Below are positions 1 to 9,269 of a stretch of 64,000 bases of DNA, piece by piece. The position numbers and the translations under genes are program-made. Location of the stretch: positions 1 to 64,000 of the forward strand of contig CAVQDQ010000005.1 in the NCBI GenBank assembly GCA_963711315.1. Direction: 5' to 3'. Position 1 is the first letter of the stretch. Every line of letters starts with the position of its first letter. The notes below the pieces were generated by a model. It was given only the letters and a program-made list of their open reading frames with translations. It did no database searches and was not told the origin of the DNA. Origin of the DNA: PALSA-612 sp963711315 (lineage in GTDB: Bacteria > Actinomycetota > Thermoleophilia > Gaiellales > Gaiellaceae).

Positions 1-627
1 AGGTGGTCGCGCACCATGTCTTCACGGAGCTGATCGCGCCGGCCGACGTGCTCATCGACCTGCACGGCGGCGACATGGTCGAGGCCCTCGAGCCCTTCAC
101 GCTGTACGACGAATCGCCGGTGGCCGAGGAGGCGAAGAGATTGGCCGTCTCTTTCGGCTTCCCCTACATCGTTCGCTCGCGTGCCGAAGATGCGCCGATA
201 GCGGGCACGACCAGCGCCGCGGCGGCTGCGGCCGGCATCCCGGCGGTGATTGCCGAGGCCGGCGGTTGCGGCCTGTTGGAGGAGAGCGCCGTGCGGCTCC
301 ACCGCGACGGGCTGCAGCGAGCCCTCGGATACCTCGGCATGCTGCCTGACGGGCCTGCATCGGTTCCTCGAGCGCACAGCTGGTCGATCGCTTCCTCTGG
401 CTGCGGTCGGCAAGCGAAGGGTGGTGGGAGCCGTCGTGCGCGCCGGCGACGTCGTGTCAAAGGGCACAACATTGGGCATCGTGAAGAACCTCTTCGGCGA
501 CGTCCTCGAGGAGGTCATAGCCCCGGAGGAGAGCGTCGTCCTCTTCCAGCACTCGAGCCCCGCGGTGGACGCGGAAGGGCTGCTGCTCGGGCTAGGCGCC
601 GGTCTGGAGGCGATCCATGTGTCGTGA
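1..627 (+). CDS. AstE/AspA-family zinc deacylase, 5'-partial and frameshifted
   Basis: C-terminal part of a succinylglutamate desuccinylase/aspartoacylase-type metalloenzyme (M14-like fold), cut by the window start. The first reading frame shows the DLHGGD zinc-site neighbourhood and the GIPAVIAEAGG strand typical of the family. After about position 355 the frame moves twice: LWLRS..EGWW is read in a second frame near 380-430, and GAVVRAGDVVSKG, the usual barrel domain that follows the catalytic part, in a third frame to the stop at 625-627. The three pieces join into one normal family C-terminus, so the breaks look like indels and not separate genes. Substrate cannot be told; the family removes acyl groups from amino acids or related small molecules. 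Positions 628-779 hold nothing I recognise. Confidence 0.6.
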
Positions 628-779
628 CCGTTGCGGCCAATGTGTCGCGATTGCCACGTTGCGCGTTGCAACGAACGCCTCAAGACGTGTGAGCCTCCTG
701 ACGTTCAGGAAATCTGCGGCGGCGCTCTCAAGGGCGCCATTGGAGGCGGACAAGAAGATACCTCGGAAAGACCTCATGC

Positions 780-2330
780 AGCGTGACGGTCTCAGCAGGT
801 CGGTTCGGCGCTGCTGGGTGCCGTCGCGGCTGCTCGGAATCCTATTGATCCGGCCGGCTCGGCAGGGCCAGGACGGACAAGACGTTTACGGCCACGTTCA
901 GGCCCGGCTCCGGGCACCAGCACCTTTACGTTGACCCTCACGAACACCGCGAGCTCGCAGAGCCTCGGCTCGGCGAACGTCGTGCCGCGGGTCGGGCTGA
1001 CGATCAAAAGGTCCTGTCGGGGCTATACCACTTCACCCTGCGTGCCGTTGCCGCCGGATAGCTCGACGAGCTCATTCAGACCGGCGCGGGCGCACTCAGG
1101 CTACGAAACCTCTCGACCTCGCAGCCGGCGCGCCAATAGACCTTCGCGATCGACGCGACCATCCCGTGTTCGAGCACGGGCTCGTTGGTATGGACGATCT
1201 ACGCGAAGCAGTCCGACGGCTTCGACGGGCCGCCAGGGAACAACTACTCGCCGTACCCGCTCTCCGCCAGCCAAGCCTCGAGCGACGTGCAGCTCTCCAT
1301 GGGACGTCCAGCCCGCGAACCGTTCGTGAATGAGCTCATCACGGGCACTCCCGAACACGGCGAGCGCGACCAGAGGCCACCGTCAAGGCAGTCGGCGGAA
1401 CGATGACAACGCTGTGATTCCCGTGCGCGGCCCGACGGTGACCCTCGGAACCGACGGCCGGGACTTTCACCTCGACTGCGGACCGGCTTTACACCTTCCC
1501 CACTGACCGCCAACCTCAGCGGCGGCTAAGCGACGTTCACGAACTCTCGAGCGGCCGCACGGGGTTCGGCTTCAAGTTGAACGCGACTGCCACGGGCTTC
1601 AACCCGTCGCCGGACAGCGGCGCGTTCTCCATCGACCAGGGCACGAGCTGCATCGAGGGCCGAGGATTGCAGACCACGGGACGTTCAACCTGGGGCAACA
1701 CGACAGGCCAGGCCCGCGGCACGGGCGGGAGCCTTCGACTTCATCGCCATCAGCCGAGCTCAAGTTCGGCGGAGTTCGACCTGTCCCGGCGGGCTGCGCA
1801 ACTTCCATCGATACCGGCTCTGACGGATTCTCGATCAGCATCCAGTCGGATCCGTCGCAGCCGACGGCTCGGGCGGGACAACACGATCACGACGAGCCTC
1901 GACAAGCAATCGCTCAACGCCATATGCCCAACAACGGATCGTGAGTCGATCCCCACGTGCCTCTCCATCAATAGGATCACTTGTGACGGCGGCACTACCC
2001 AGCAACCATGCTCGTTCAGACGATCATGACCGGGTTCCAGGGCAACCGACGGGTCAACGACCCGCACCGGTCGACCTCTCGCTATTCGCGGCGACCCAAG
2101 CGACGCGGTCTGCAGACCAAAACACTCGGCGGGCTGCTACCGAACGTCCCCGGCTGGTGACCGACACACGTCCACGGACCCGTTCAAAAGATCCCGGGTG
2201 CCTCGATCCCTCAGGAGCGGACCAGGCCCCGAGGGAATCCTCACTATCAAGGTCTCTCAGGGGCCTCGCCCGACTCCATCGGGCCAGCAGAGCTGCCCGT
2301 GGGACGGCTGGGGTGGCCACTAGGATCAGA
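780..2330 (+). pseudogene. Secreted repeat/Ig-like protein, heavily frameshifted
   Basis: No open frame longer than about 150 codons survives, but successive pieces in different frames read as one secreted protein: TFTLTLTNTASSQSLGSANV (about 920-980), a TIPC..GSLVWTIYAKQSDGF segment (1150-1230), FVNE (1320), VKAVGG..NAVIPVRGPTVTLGTDGR (1380-1460), GFGFKLNATATGFNPSPDSG (1565-1620), a TGSDGFSISIQ segment (1815) and ILTIKVS near 2235. The pieces resemble long extracellular proteins with DUF11/Ig-like modules that I associate with Thermoleophilia; that match is from memory. Frame changes occur every 50-120 bases, much denser than elsewhere in the window. It is either a decayed gene or a badly sequenced one. 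Start and end are approximate. Confidence 0.45.
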
Positions 2331-2350
2331 CGCTGAACAGCAGAGCGCGT

Positions 2351-2380
2351 AGAGGGCGGTACCCTTCGGGACCGCCCTCT
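2351..2380. terminator. Strong hairpin between converging genes
   Basis: AGAGGGCGGT (2351-2360) and ACCGCCCTCT (2371-2380) are perfectly complementary and the central CCC-TTC-GGG extends the stem, giving a long GC-rich hairpin followed by CCTTTACC. It lies between the degraded gene on the left and the 3' end of the minus-strand regulator, so it probably ends transcription from both sides. Confidence 0.6.
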
Positions 2381-2383
2381 CCT

Positions 2384-5300
2384 TTACCGAAGGGTTGAAG
2401 TCGTCTCGGTGGGGAGGCGAAACGGCGGCTTGGGGATCTCGATCACGCCGAGACGCCGCAGGATCGCCTCGCACTCGTGCTCGATCTCGTCGACCGACTC
2501 ACCTGTAAGACGTCCTAGCTCGACGACGCGGCCAGCGTCAACGCTACTTCGTAATCCAAGCTCCTGATTCCGAAGTTCGCCTCCCGCTTTCTCGCGATTT
2601 CCTGACTGTTCGAGCGCCGTGCGCGTGTCCTCCAGCCGACCGAGCTGCATGAGAGCCCATCCTGAACTCGGTGTAGCTGAGCGGCAATGACGGCTGCTCC
2701 CTCCGTCATCTCGGCCCGGATGAGCGCACCTTGCGTCAGCTCCAGGGCATAAGCACTCTCCCCCTGTAGTACGAGGCACTCGGCGAGCCGGGCCTCGTCC
2801 GTCAGCACCTCGACGTCGTCTCCCTCATCCTGGTGGAAGAGTCGTGCCTGCTCCAGTAGCGTCTCGCTTCGCTGAACTGCCCTTGCCGCGCGGCGATTCG
2901 GCCGAGGGCGCTCGTGGCCAGGCCAACTCCATGGATGCTGCCGCCTGCCTTGCACACACGGAGGACGTCCTCGTACAGCGGCTTCGCCTCGTCGATCAGT
3001 CCCCGCTCGGTCAGGATGTCCGCGATGTTGTACGTCGCACGGCACGCGTACACACGGTCGCCGATCTTCTCGAGTGCCTGATGTGAGCGCTCTTCGAGAT
3101 CGATGGCTTCGTCCCAGCGACCGAGCAAGTAGGCCTGTAGGCCCGAGTTGAGCAGAACCACCCCAATTTCTGAAGCTCACCGCGCTCCTCGTAGATCTCG
3201 ATCGCACGGTTCGAGTAAACGGCCTCCTCCGGAAGGCCAAGCTTCAGGTAGGCCCATCGAGGATCAAATACGCCTGGGCCAGAGCCTCGAGCGCACCCGT
3301 GCGCTCAGCTTCGGCGATCGCCCTCCGGCACCAGTCGATCGCCTCTGGCGCGCGGTGCTGGTACTGCCGGACAGCGCCGTACAACGCATACAGCCGGGCC
3401 CGCTCAGCCGCAGCGGCGTCATCGGCCGAGTCATGGAGAACACGCAGCCCTCGACTCAGCCGCCGCAGCGCTTGCTGGAAATTACCGAGGCGCAGAGGCA
3501 CCTCCGCCTCCTTCTGCCACAGCCGCGCTTCCTCGAGTGGACTGCCGCGCGCAATACGGCGCGCGGCACGATAGACCGAATTGGCCTTCTCGAACTCGCC
3601 GAGCCGAATACGGACGTCGCCGAGTGTCTCCTGCACTCTGCGCGATCGTCTGCTGCCACGTCACGTCGACGACGCGCCGCCGCGAGCGCACGCTCCAAGA
3701 AGGCGGCGGCCTCCATGTTCGCGTAGATGACTGCCGCTCGCTCGCCCGCGATGCGTGAGTAGCGCCAGGCCTTGCTGTAGTCGTTTGCATTGAAGAAGTG
3801 CAGGGAGAGCAGCTCGGCCTCGTCCTCGGCGTGCTCGCCTGCTCGCTCCTCGATCGTCCCGCCAACGCGACCGTGTACCTCGCGGCGCCGGCGGTAGGGG
3901 AGGCCTTCGTAGGCAGCGTCACGGACCAGGGCGTGGCGGAAGCGCAGGTGCCCGTCCTCCTCGACGAGGAAGTCGCCGAGGCGCTCCCACACGTCCGGCG
4001 CGGGAGACTCGGGCGCGAGCGCAGCATCGACGAGATCCTTCGTGAAGCTGGCTCCAACTACCGCGGCACAGCGGAGAACGCGGCGGTCGGTCGGGGAGAG
4101 CCGGTCGATCCTCGACGTCATCAGGCTCTCGACCGAGTCCGGCAGCTCGGTCATGCCGCCCGCCTGGCGCGCGACCGCCATCAGCTCGGTCAGAAAGAGC
4201 GGGTTGCCGCCCGCCCGCTCGGTCAGCGCCTCGATCTCGTGAGGCAGAAGAGGTGTTTCCTCCGTCGCAGCGTGGGCAAGTGCGGCGGCCTGAGCTGCGC
4301 CGAGCGGCTGGAGCTTGATCACGGCGGCCGCTGCGTCCTCGGGCGCGGCGAAGCCTGTCGGCTGGTCGCGGCGTGCGACGACCACAAGCCACGGCCGCTG
4401 CTCCAGTCCCTTGATCAGCTCCCGAAGGAGGTCCGCCGAGGCGTCGTCCATCCAGTGCGTGTCCTCGAAGACCAGCAAGGTCGCCTCGAGCAGGAGCATC
4501 CCCAGCAGCTCTCGCGTCACCTCCTCGAGCCGCGCCTTGCGGTACTCGTCAGCCAGCGGCGCTGTCTCCGGCGTGTCGGGAAGCTCGAGGCCGAATGGCA
4601 CTCCGATGAGCGGCAGCCACGTCGTGAGCTGGGGTGCGCTGACCTCGACTCGCTCTCGTAAGCGCCGCTCGATGGTTTCTGGATCATCCTCGGCGGTGCA
4701 ACCGATGAACTCACGGAGCAGGTGGCGGAAGGAGAAGTATGGAGTCGCCGACTCGTACTCCTCGCACTGCACCGAGCGCACGGCCACCCCCTCGGCGGTG
4801 GCGCGAAGCTCCTCGATCAGTCTCGATTTGCCCATCCCGGGCTCGGCGACGAGCTCGACGATCTTTCCCTCGTAGTGCCGCGCCGAGTCGAGCGCCTCGA
4901 CCAGAACCGACAGTTCGTGCTCACGGCCGACGAGCGGAGCAGAGGCGGTCCGCTCCTTCAGCCCGAGTGGCGAGCCGACGAGATACGCCTGAACGGGCTC
5001 GGACTTCCCCTTCGCCTGGAAAGGCTCGAGCGCGACCGTGTCGAACCTCGTGCGCGACCGGTCCAGCACGTCGTCCGTCGTGAGCAGCTGACCCGGCTCC
5101 GCCTTCGCCATCAGGCGCGCCGCCAGGTTAACGGCGTCGCCCTTGACGGAGTACGTGCGACGGTAGGGCGGACCGAAGTCGCCGACGAAGATGCGTCCCC
5201 AGTTGACGCCGATCCGTAGCGGGAGTGGGCTGTTCACGTCGAGGACGGCTCGCATTGCGCGCAGCATCCGCTCCTCGTCTTTGCCCGTCGACCGAGGCGC

Positions 5301-6257
5301 GCCCCCCATGAGCATCACTTTGCCTCCGCTCGGGGCGATGTCGGTCTCGAAGAACGCAACCTGGTTCTCGTGCGCGGCCCGCTGGATGGTTCGCATCACG
5401 ATGTCGAGGGCGTCTGCGAGCGCGTCGGGCCCTTCGTTCGCGAGGAGCTCGTCTGCGCCCATGAAATGGATGAAGGCAGGCGTGATCAGCCGGTGCTCGG
5501 CCTCGCCGCCTCCGGCGGCCAGCAGGTGCTCTCTGACCTCGATCGGAAGCAGCTGCGCGATGTCGAGATCGCCGATGTCTCCGACCGCCCCCGAGGGGTG
5601 CGCTGTGACGCTGGGCTCGCGGCGGAGCAGAATCGCCGGTCCCTTCTCCTCCCCCAGACATCGGCGGTCCAGCGCCGCCGCGGTGGCCGGGCTGACGGCA
5701 ACCTCGCCGGCTTCGGCCACGGTCTCCATCTCCACGGTCATGCTTGCAGCGGGGCCGGTGATGACGAGTTCCCTGTGCAAATCGCCGACGAGGAAGAAAT
5801 CGAAGGCGCCACTGTGGATACCAACCGACATCCGCAGTGTGACGAGACCCGACGAGGTGCGGAGCTTGCCCGCGGACTTGATCTGCCGCTGCATGTTGAG
5901 CGCCGCACGGCATGCGCGGCTCTCGTGTCCGGCACCGTCGAACAGGAGCAGGACGGCGTCGCCACCCCACTTGATCACGCCGGCTCCCTGGGCGTAGGCG
6001 ACCGCCAGCAGCTCGGCGAAGCACGCGTCGAGCAAGTCGTTCATCTCCTCGGCGCCGACCTTGCCCTTCTTCGAGAGTCGCTCGGTGAGCGCGGTGAAGC
6101 CCGAGATGTCGACGAAGACGAGCGAGCCCTCGATCTGCTTGTGCCGCGCGTTCGGCGTCTCGCGAAGCCAATCGATCGCGATTCGCGGTACGTACGGCGT
6201 CAGGAGGTCGGAAGTCGGGACGCCGGCTTGCGCGGTTGTGGGCTCCGCAGTGGCCAC
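2384..6257 (-). CDS. Nucleotide cyclase-AAA ATPase-TPR regulator (frameshifted 3' part)
   Basis: Large signalling protein of the cyclase/MalT-like ATPase class. The N-terminus holds a class III cyclase domain (LVFVDISGFTALTERL with the first metal Asp, then WGGDAVLLLF with the second). A second, degenerate cyclase-like domain follows (FIHFMGADELL; its metal residues are not clear). Next come VGREHEL, a Walker A AEPGMGKS and a Walker B VFEDTHWMDD, then TPR-like helices. The open frame runs to about 3640; the TPR tail continues in other frames with shifts near 3640, 3250, 3165, 2865 and 2670 and ends ..PTETTSTLR at 2384. I chose GTG at 6257 because the frame open to 6341 would overlap the divergent rmlA start. 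Membrane segments are absent, so it is probably cytoplasmic. Ligand and output unknown. Confidence 0.7.
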
Positions 6258-6293
6258 AGGAATCGTCTGGAAGTCTACGATCGACGGCGGCGT

Positions 6294-6299
6294 TACGAT
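6294..6299 (+). promoter_or_regulatory. Leaderless-type -10 box for rmlA
   Basis: TACGAT lies seven bases before the GTG start of rmlA and no Shine-Dalgarno site is visible, which suits a leaderless or near-leaderless transcript. No convincing -35 box. Confidence 0.4.
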
Positions 6300-6306
6300 C
6301 CTGGGT

Positions 6307-7047
6307 GTGAAGGGCGTCATCCTCGCTGGCGGCTCGGGCACACGCCTTCATCCGCTCACTCGGATCACGAACAAGCACTTGCTGCCGATCTACGACCGGC
6401 CGATGGTGACGTACGCCATCGAGGCGCTCGTGAAGGCGGGCATCGACGAGCTGATGCTCGTCACCGGCGGCACGCACGCCGGAGAGTTCTTCCGGCTCCT
6501 GGGGAACGGCCACGAGTACGGAATCGACAAGCTCTTCTACGGCTACCAGGAGCGGCCGGGCGGCATTGCGGAGGCACTAGGGCTTGCCGAGCGCTTCGTC
6601 GACGGCGACCCCTGCGCCGTCGTGCTCGCCGACAACGTGTTCGAGAAAACCATCGGTCCCATCGTCGAGACCTTTCGTAGCCAGCACTTCGGTGCACGCG
6701 TCGTGCTCGTCCGCGAGAGCGACACGGAGCACCTTCGCCATCTGGGCGTGCCGGAGCTGGACGGCGAAGGCCGGATCCTCCGCATTCTCGAGAAGCCGGC
6801 CGAGCCGCCGTCGGAGTACGCCGTGACCGGCGTCTACCTCTACGACGGCGCTGTCTGGGAGGTGTTGCCGACACTCGAGCCCTCCGGGCGCGGAGAGCTC
6901 GAGATCACCGACGTCAACAACTGGTACGTCGAGCAGCAGGCGATGGAGTACGACGTGCTCGAGGGCTTCTGGGGCGACGCCGGCGAGTCGATCGACGCGT
7001 ACTACGCGGTAAACGACTTCGTGCGCGCCAACGGTGCGAATCAGTGA
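6307..7047 (+). CDS. rmlA: Glucose-1-phosphate thymidylyltransferase (short type)
   Basis: First enzyme of dTDP-rhamnose synthesis: joins dTTP and glucose 1-phosphate to dTDP-glucose in the cytoplasm. The 246-residue protein begins MKGVILAGGSGTRLHPLT, the nucleotidyl-transferase phosphate-binding loop, then NKHLLPIYDRPM, and later VVLADNVF and EKPAEPPSEYAVTG, all family signatures. At 246 residues it is the short form seen in archaea and some actinobacteria, not the ~290-residue enterobacterial one. GTG at 6307 is the only start that puts the glycine loop at the usual place. It overlaps rmlC by four bases (GTGA) and heads the rmlA-C-D-B operon; the divergent upstream neighbour is the cyclase regulator. 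Confidence 0.92.
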   Translation: MKGVILAGGSGTRLHPLTRITNKHLLPIYDRPMVTYAIEALVKAGIDELMLVTGGTHAGEFFRLLGNGHEYGIDKLFYGYQERPGGIAEALGLAERFVDGDPCAVVLADNVFEKTIGPIVETFRSQHFGARVVLVRESDTEHLRHLGVPELDGEGRILRILEKPAEPPSEYAVTGVYLYDGAVWEVLPTLEPSGRGELEITDVNNWYVEQQAMEYDVLEGFWGDAGESIDAYYAVNDFVRANGANQ

Positions 7048-7493
7048 ACGTGAAACGAATACCGTTGCGTCGCCACGACGACGAGCGAGGCTGGTTCATG
7101 GAGCTGATGCGGGCGTCCTCGCTGCCGAAGCAGGTGCGCCAATCGAACCTCGTCTTCTCCCGCAAGGGCGTGATCCGCGGCCTGCACTACCACGAGCGTG
7201 GCCAGGACGACCTCTTCGCGTGCGTCAGCGGGATGGTGAGAGTCGTCGTCCTCGACCGCGAGACCGGCGAGACGTTCACCGAGGACATCGGCGACGAGAA
7301 TCCCGTGGCGCTCTACATCCCAGGCACGCATGCGCACGGCTACGAGGCGCTGACAGACTGCCTCTTCCTGTACCACGTCACGGAGGAATACGACTCGGCT
7401 GACCCGGACGAGCACGGCGTTCCCTGGGACGATCCGCGCACGAAGGAGCTTTGGAGCACGTCATCGCCGATCCTCTCGGCAAGAGACTCCTGA
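7044..7493 (+). CDS. rmlC: dTDP-4-dehydrorhamnose 3,5-epimerase-like protein
   Basis: RmlC-type cupin of 149 residues that epimerises C3 and C5 of dTDP-4-keto-6-deoxyglucose. Visible family features are the opening DDERGWFMEL, the QSNLVFSRKGVIRGLHYH segment containing the active-site His, and the late IPGTHAHGYEAL..FLYHVTEEY part. It is shorter than typical RmlC (about 180 residues), as in the compact actinobacterial forms. GTG at 7044 overlaps the rmlA stop; a second GTG at 7050 is possible. It sits between rmlA and rmlD in a co-directional set, which supports the assignment. Confidence 0.85.
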   Translation: MNVKRIPLRRHDDERGWFMELMRASSLPKQVRQSNLVFSRKGVIRGLHYHERGQDDLFACVSGMVRVVVLDRETGETFTEDIGDENPVALYIPGTHAHGYEALTDCLFLYHVTEEYDSADPDEHGVPWDDPRTKELWSTSSPILSARDS

Positions 7494-8219
7494 TCACGGG
7501 GGCGGGAGGCCAGCTCGGTCGCGCGCTGACCGAGGTGTGGGGCCCGACCGTCGAGAGCGAGCCCGATCTCGTGCTGCACACGTCGGCGTTCACCGACGTC
7601 GACGGGGCAGAAGCAGACGAGAGACGGGGCGCGCCTCGTGAACGTCGACCGGACCCGCGACGTCGTCGCGCTCGGCGCCCCGGTCGTGTACTTCTCCACC
7701 GACTACGTGTTCGACGGGCGGAAGGGCGAGCCGTACGTCGAGTCGGACGAGCCGAATCCGCGCTCGGTCTACGGGCGGACGAAGCTCGAGGGCGAGCACG
7801 AGATACGAGACGGCTGGATCGTCCGCTCGTCGTGGCTCTTCGCGCCGTGGGGCAAGAACTTCGTGCTGACGATGCTCGCGCTCGGCCGCGAGCGGGACGA
7901 GGTCTCCGTCGTGGACGACCAGCGGGGCTGCCCAACATACGTCGGGCACCTGGCCGAGGCGACCTCCGAGCTCGTGACGCTGCCGTACGGCACCTACCAC
8001 GTGGCCGCCGACGGCGACTGCACCTGGGCCGAGTTCGCCGAGGCGATCTTCGAGGAGGCGGGGATCGAGTGCCGCGTCACCCGCATCTCGACCGCCGAGC
8101 TGAGTCGTCCTGCTCCGCGTCCCGCCTACTCGGTACTGCGCTCTGAGAAGCCGGAGGCGCCGCGTCTACCGCACTGGCGCGAAGGGCTGCGTGACTGTCT
8201 CAGTAGGCTTCCGTCATGA
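7451..8219 (+). CDS. rmlD: dTDP-4-dehydrorhamnose reductase (frameshifted)
   Basis: Last step of dTDP-rhamnose synthesis, NADPH-dependent reduction of the 4-keto sugar. The first frame gives the dinucleotide loop LLITGAGGQLGRAL and DLVLHTSAFTDVDGAEADE; the second frame, from about 7640, gives NVDRTRDVVALGAPVVYFST, DYVFDG, the Tyr-Lys pair VYGRTKLEGEHE and the tail to 8219. The frame is lost between about 7600 and 7640. The region between GPTV and PDLVLH is also about a dozen residues short of the family pattern, so a small deletion may accompany the indel. The TTG start at 7451 overlaps rmlC by 43 bases; the exact start is uncertain. The stop overlaps the rmlB ATG. Confidence 0.8.
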
Positions 8220-9205
8220 GAGTCCTCGTCACCGGTGGCGCGGGGTTCATCGGCTCGCACTTCGTGAAGCTCCTCGCCGAACGTGGGGACAACGTCGTCG
8301 TCCTCGACAAGCTCACGTACTCGGGCAACCGCACGAACCTCGAAGGTGTCGCCCACGAGTTCCACGAGGGCGACATCGCCGACGCGGTCGTCGTCGCCCA
8401 CGCCGGAGAAGGCTGCGATGCGGTCGTGAACTTCGCCGCCGAGACGCATGTCGATCGCTCGATTCTCAGCGGGGCCGAGTTCATCGAGACCGACGTGCTC
8501 GGCACGTACGTCCTCCTGCGCTGGGCGCGCGAGCACGGTGCACGGCTCGTCCAGGTGTCGACCGACGAGGTGTACGGCGACGTCGAGGCGCCTCACCGCT
8601 GCGCCGAGGACGCACAGCTGCGGCCCAGCAGTCCCTACTCGGCGTCGAAGGCAGGCGGTGACATGCAGGTGCTGGCCGCCGTACGCACCTACGGCGTGGA
8701 TGCCTGCATCACGCGTGGCGCGAACACGTACGGCTCGCACCAGTATCCCGAGAAAGTCGTGCCGCTCTTCGTCACCAACGCCCTGGACGGCCTCGAGTTG
8801 CCTGTCTACGGCGACGGAAGGCAGGTTCGCGAGTGGCTCCACGCCTCCGACCACGCGGCCGCCGTCGACCTCGTGCTCCGCGAAGGCACGACCGGCGAGG
8901 TCTACAACGTCGGCGGCGAAGAGCGCGAGAACCTCGACGTCACCCGGCGCATCGTCGAGCTGACCGGCTGCGATCCGGCGCTCGTGCGGCACGTCGAGGA
9001 CCGTCCCGGCCACGACCGCCGCTACGCCCTCGCCGACGAGAAGCTCCGTTCGCTGGGCTGGTCGCCTTCGCGCTCCTTCGAGGAGGGGCTCGCGGAGACG
9101 GTCGGCTGGTACCGCGCGAACCGCGCCTGGTGGGAGCCGATCAAGTCGGGCGAATACCGCGCGTACTACGAGGAGCAGTACGCATCCCGGCTAACCGGGG
9201 CATGA
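8216..9205 (+). CDS. rmlB: dTDP-glucose 4,6-dehydratase
   Basis: Extended short-chain dehydrogenase that converts dTDP-glucose to dTDP-4-keto-6-deoxyglucose using bound NAD. The 329-residue protein starts MRVLVTGGAGFIGSHF (NAD loop at residues 7-14). It has the catalytic STDEVYGD around residues 115-122 with the RmlB-specific Asp-Glu pair, and the YSASKAG Tyr141/Lys145 couple. NTYGSHQYPEKVVPLFV and YGDGRQVREWLHASDH also match the family. Length is normal and the frame intact. ATG overlaps the rmlD stop by four bases, completing a four-gene dTDP-rhamnose cassette that would feed cell-wall or exopolysaccharide rhamnosylation. Confidence 0.95.
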   Translation: MRVLVTGGAGFIGSHFVKLLAERGDNVVVLDKLTYSGNRTNLEGVAHEFHEGDIADAVVVAHAGEGCDAVVNFAAETHVDRSILSGAEFIETDVLGTYVLLRWAREHGARLVQVSTDEVYGDVEAPHRCAEDAQLRPSSPYSASKAGGDMQVLAAVRTYGVDACITRGANTYGSHQYPEKVVPLFVTNALDGLELPVYGDGRQVREWLHASDHAAAVDLVLREGTTGEVYNVGGEERENLDVTRRIVELTGCDPALVRHVEDRPGHDRRYALADEKLRSLGWSPSRSFEEGLAETVGWYRANRAWWEPIKSGEYRAYYEEQYASRLTGA

Positions 9206-9269
9206 GTCCGGCGTCCGAAGGAGAACCGTTCCGCTAGCCTGTTGCGTCTCCGTCGAGGCGCCCGCCCAG

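Noticed and set aside
7600..8219. rmlD as a true pseudogene
   Set aside because: Motifs on both sides of the break are intact, the operon is otherwise complete and similar single-base breaks affect unrelated genes, so a sequencing indel is more likely; a small real deletion near 7550-7560 cannot be excluded.
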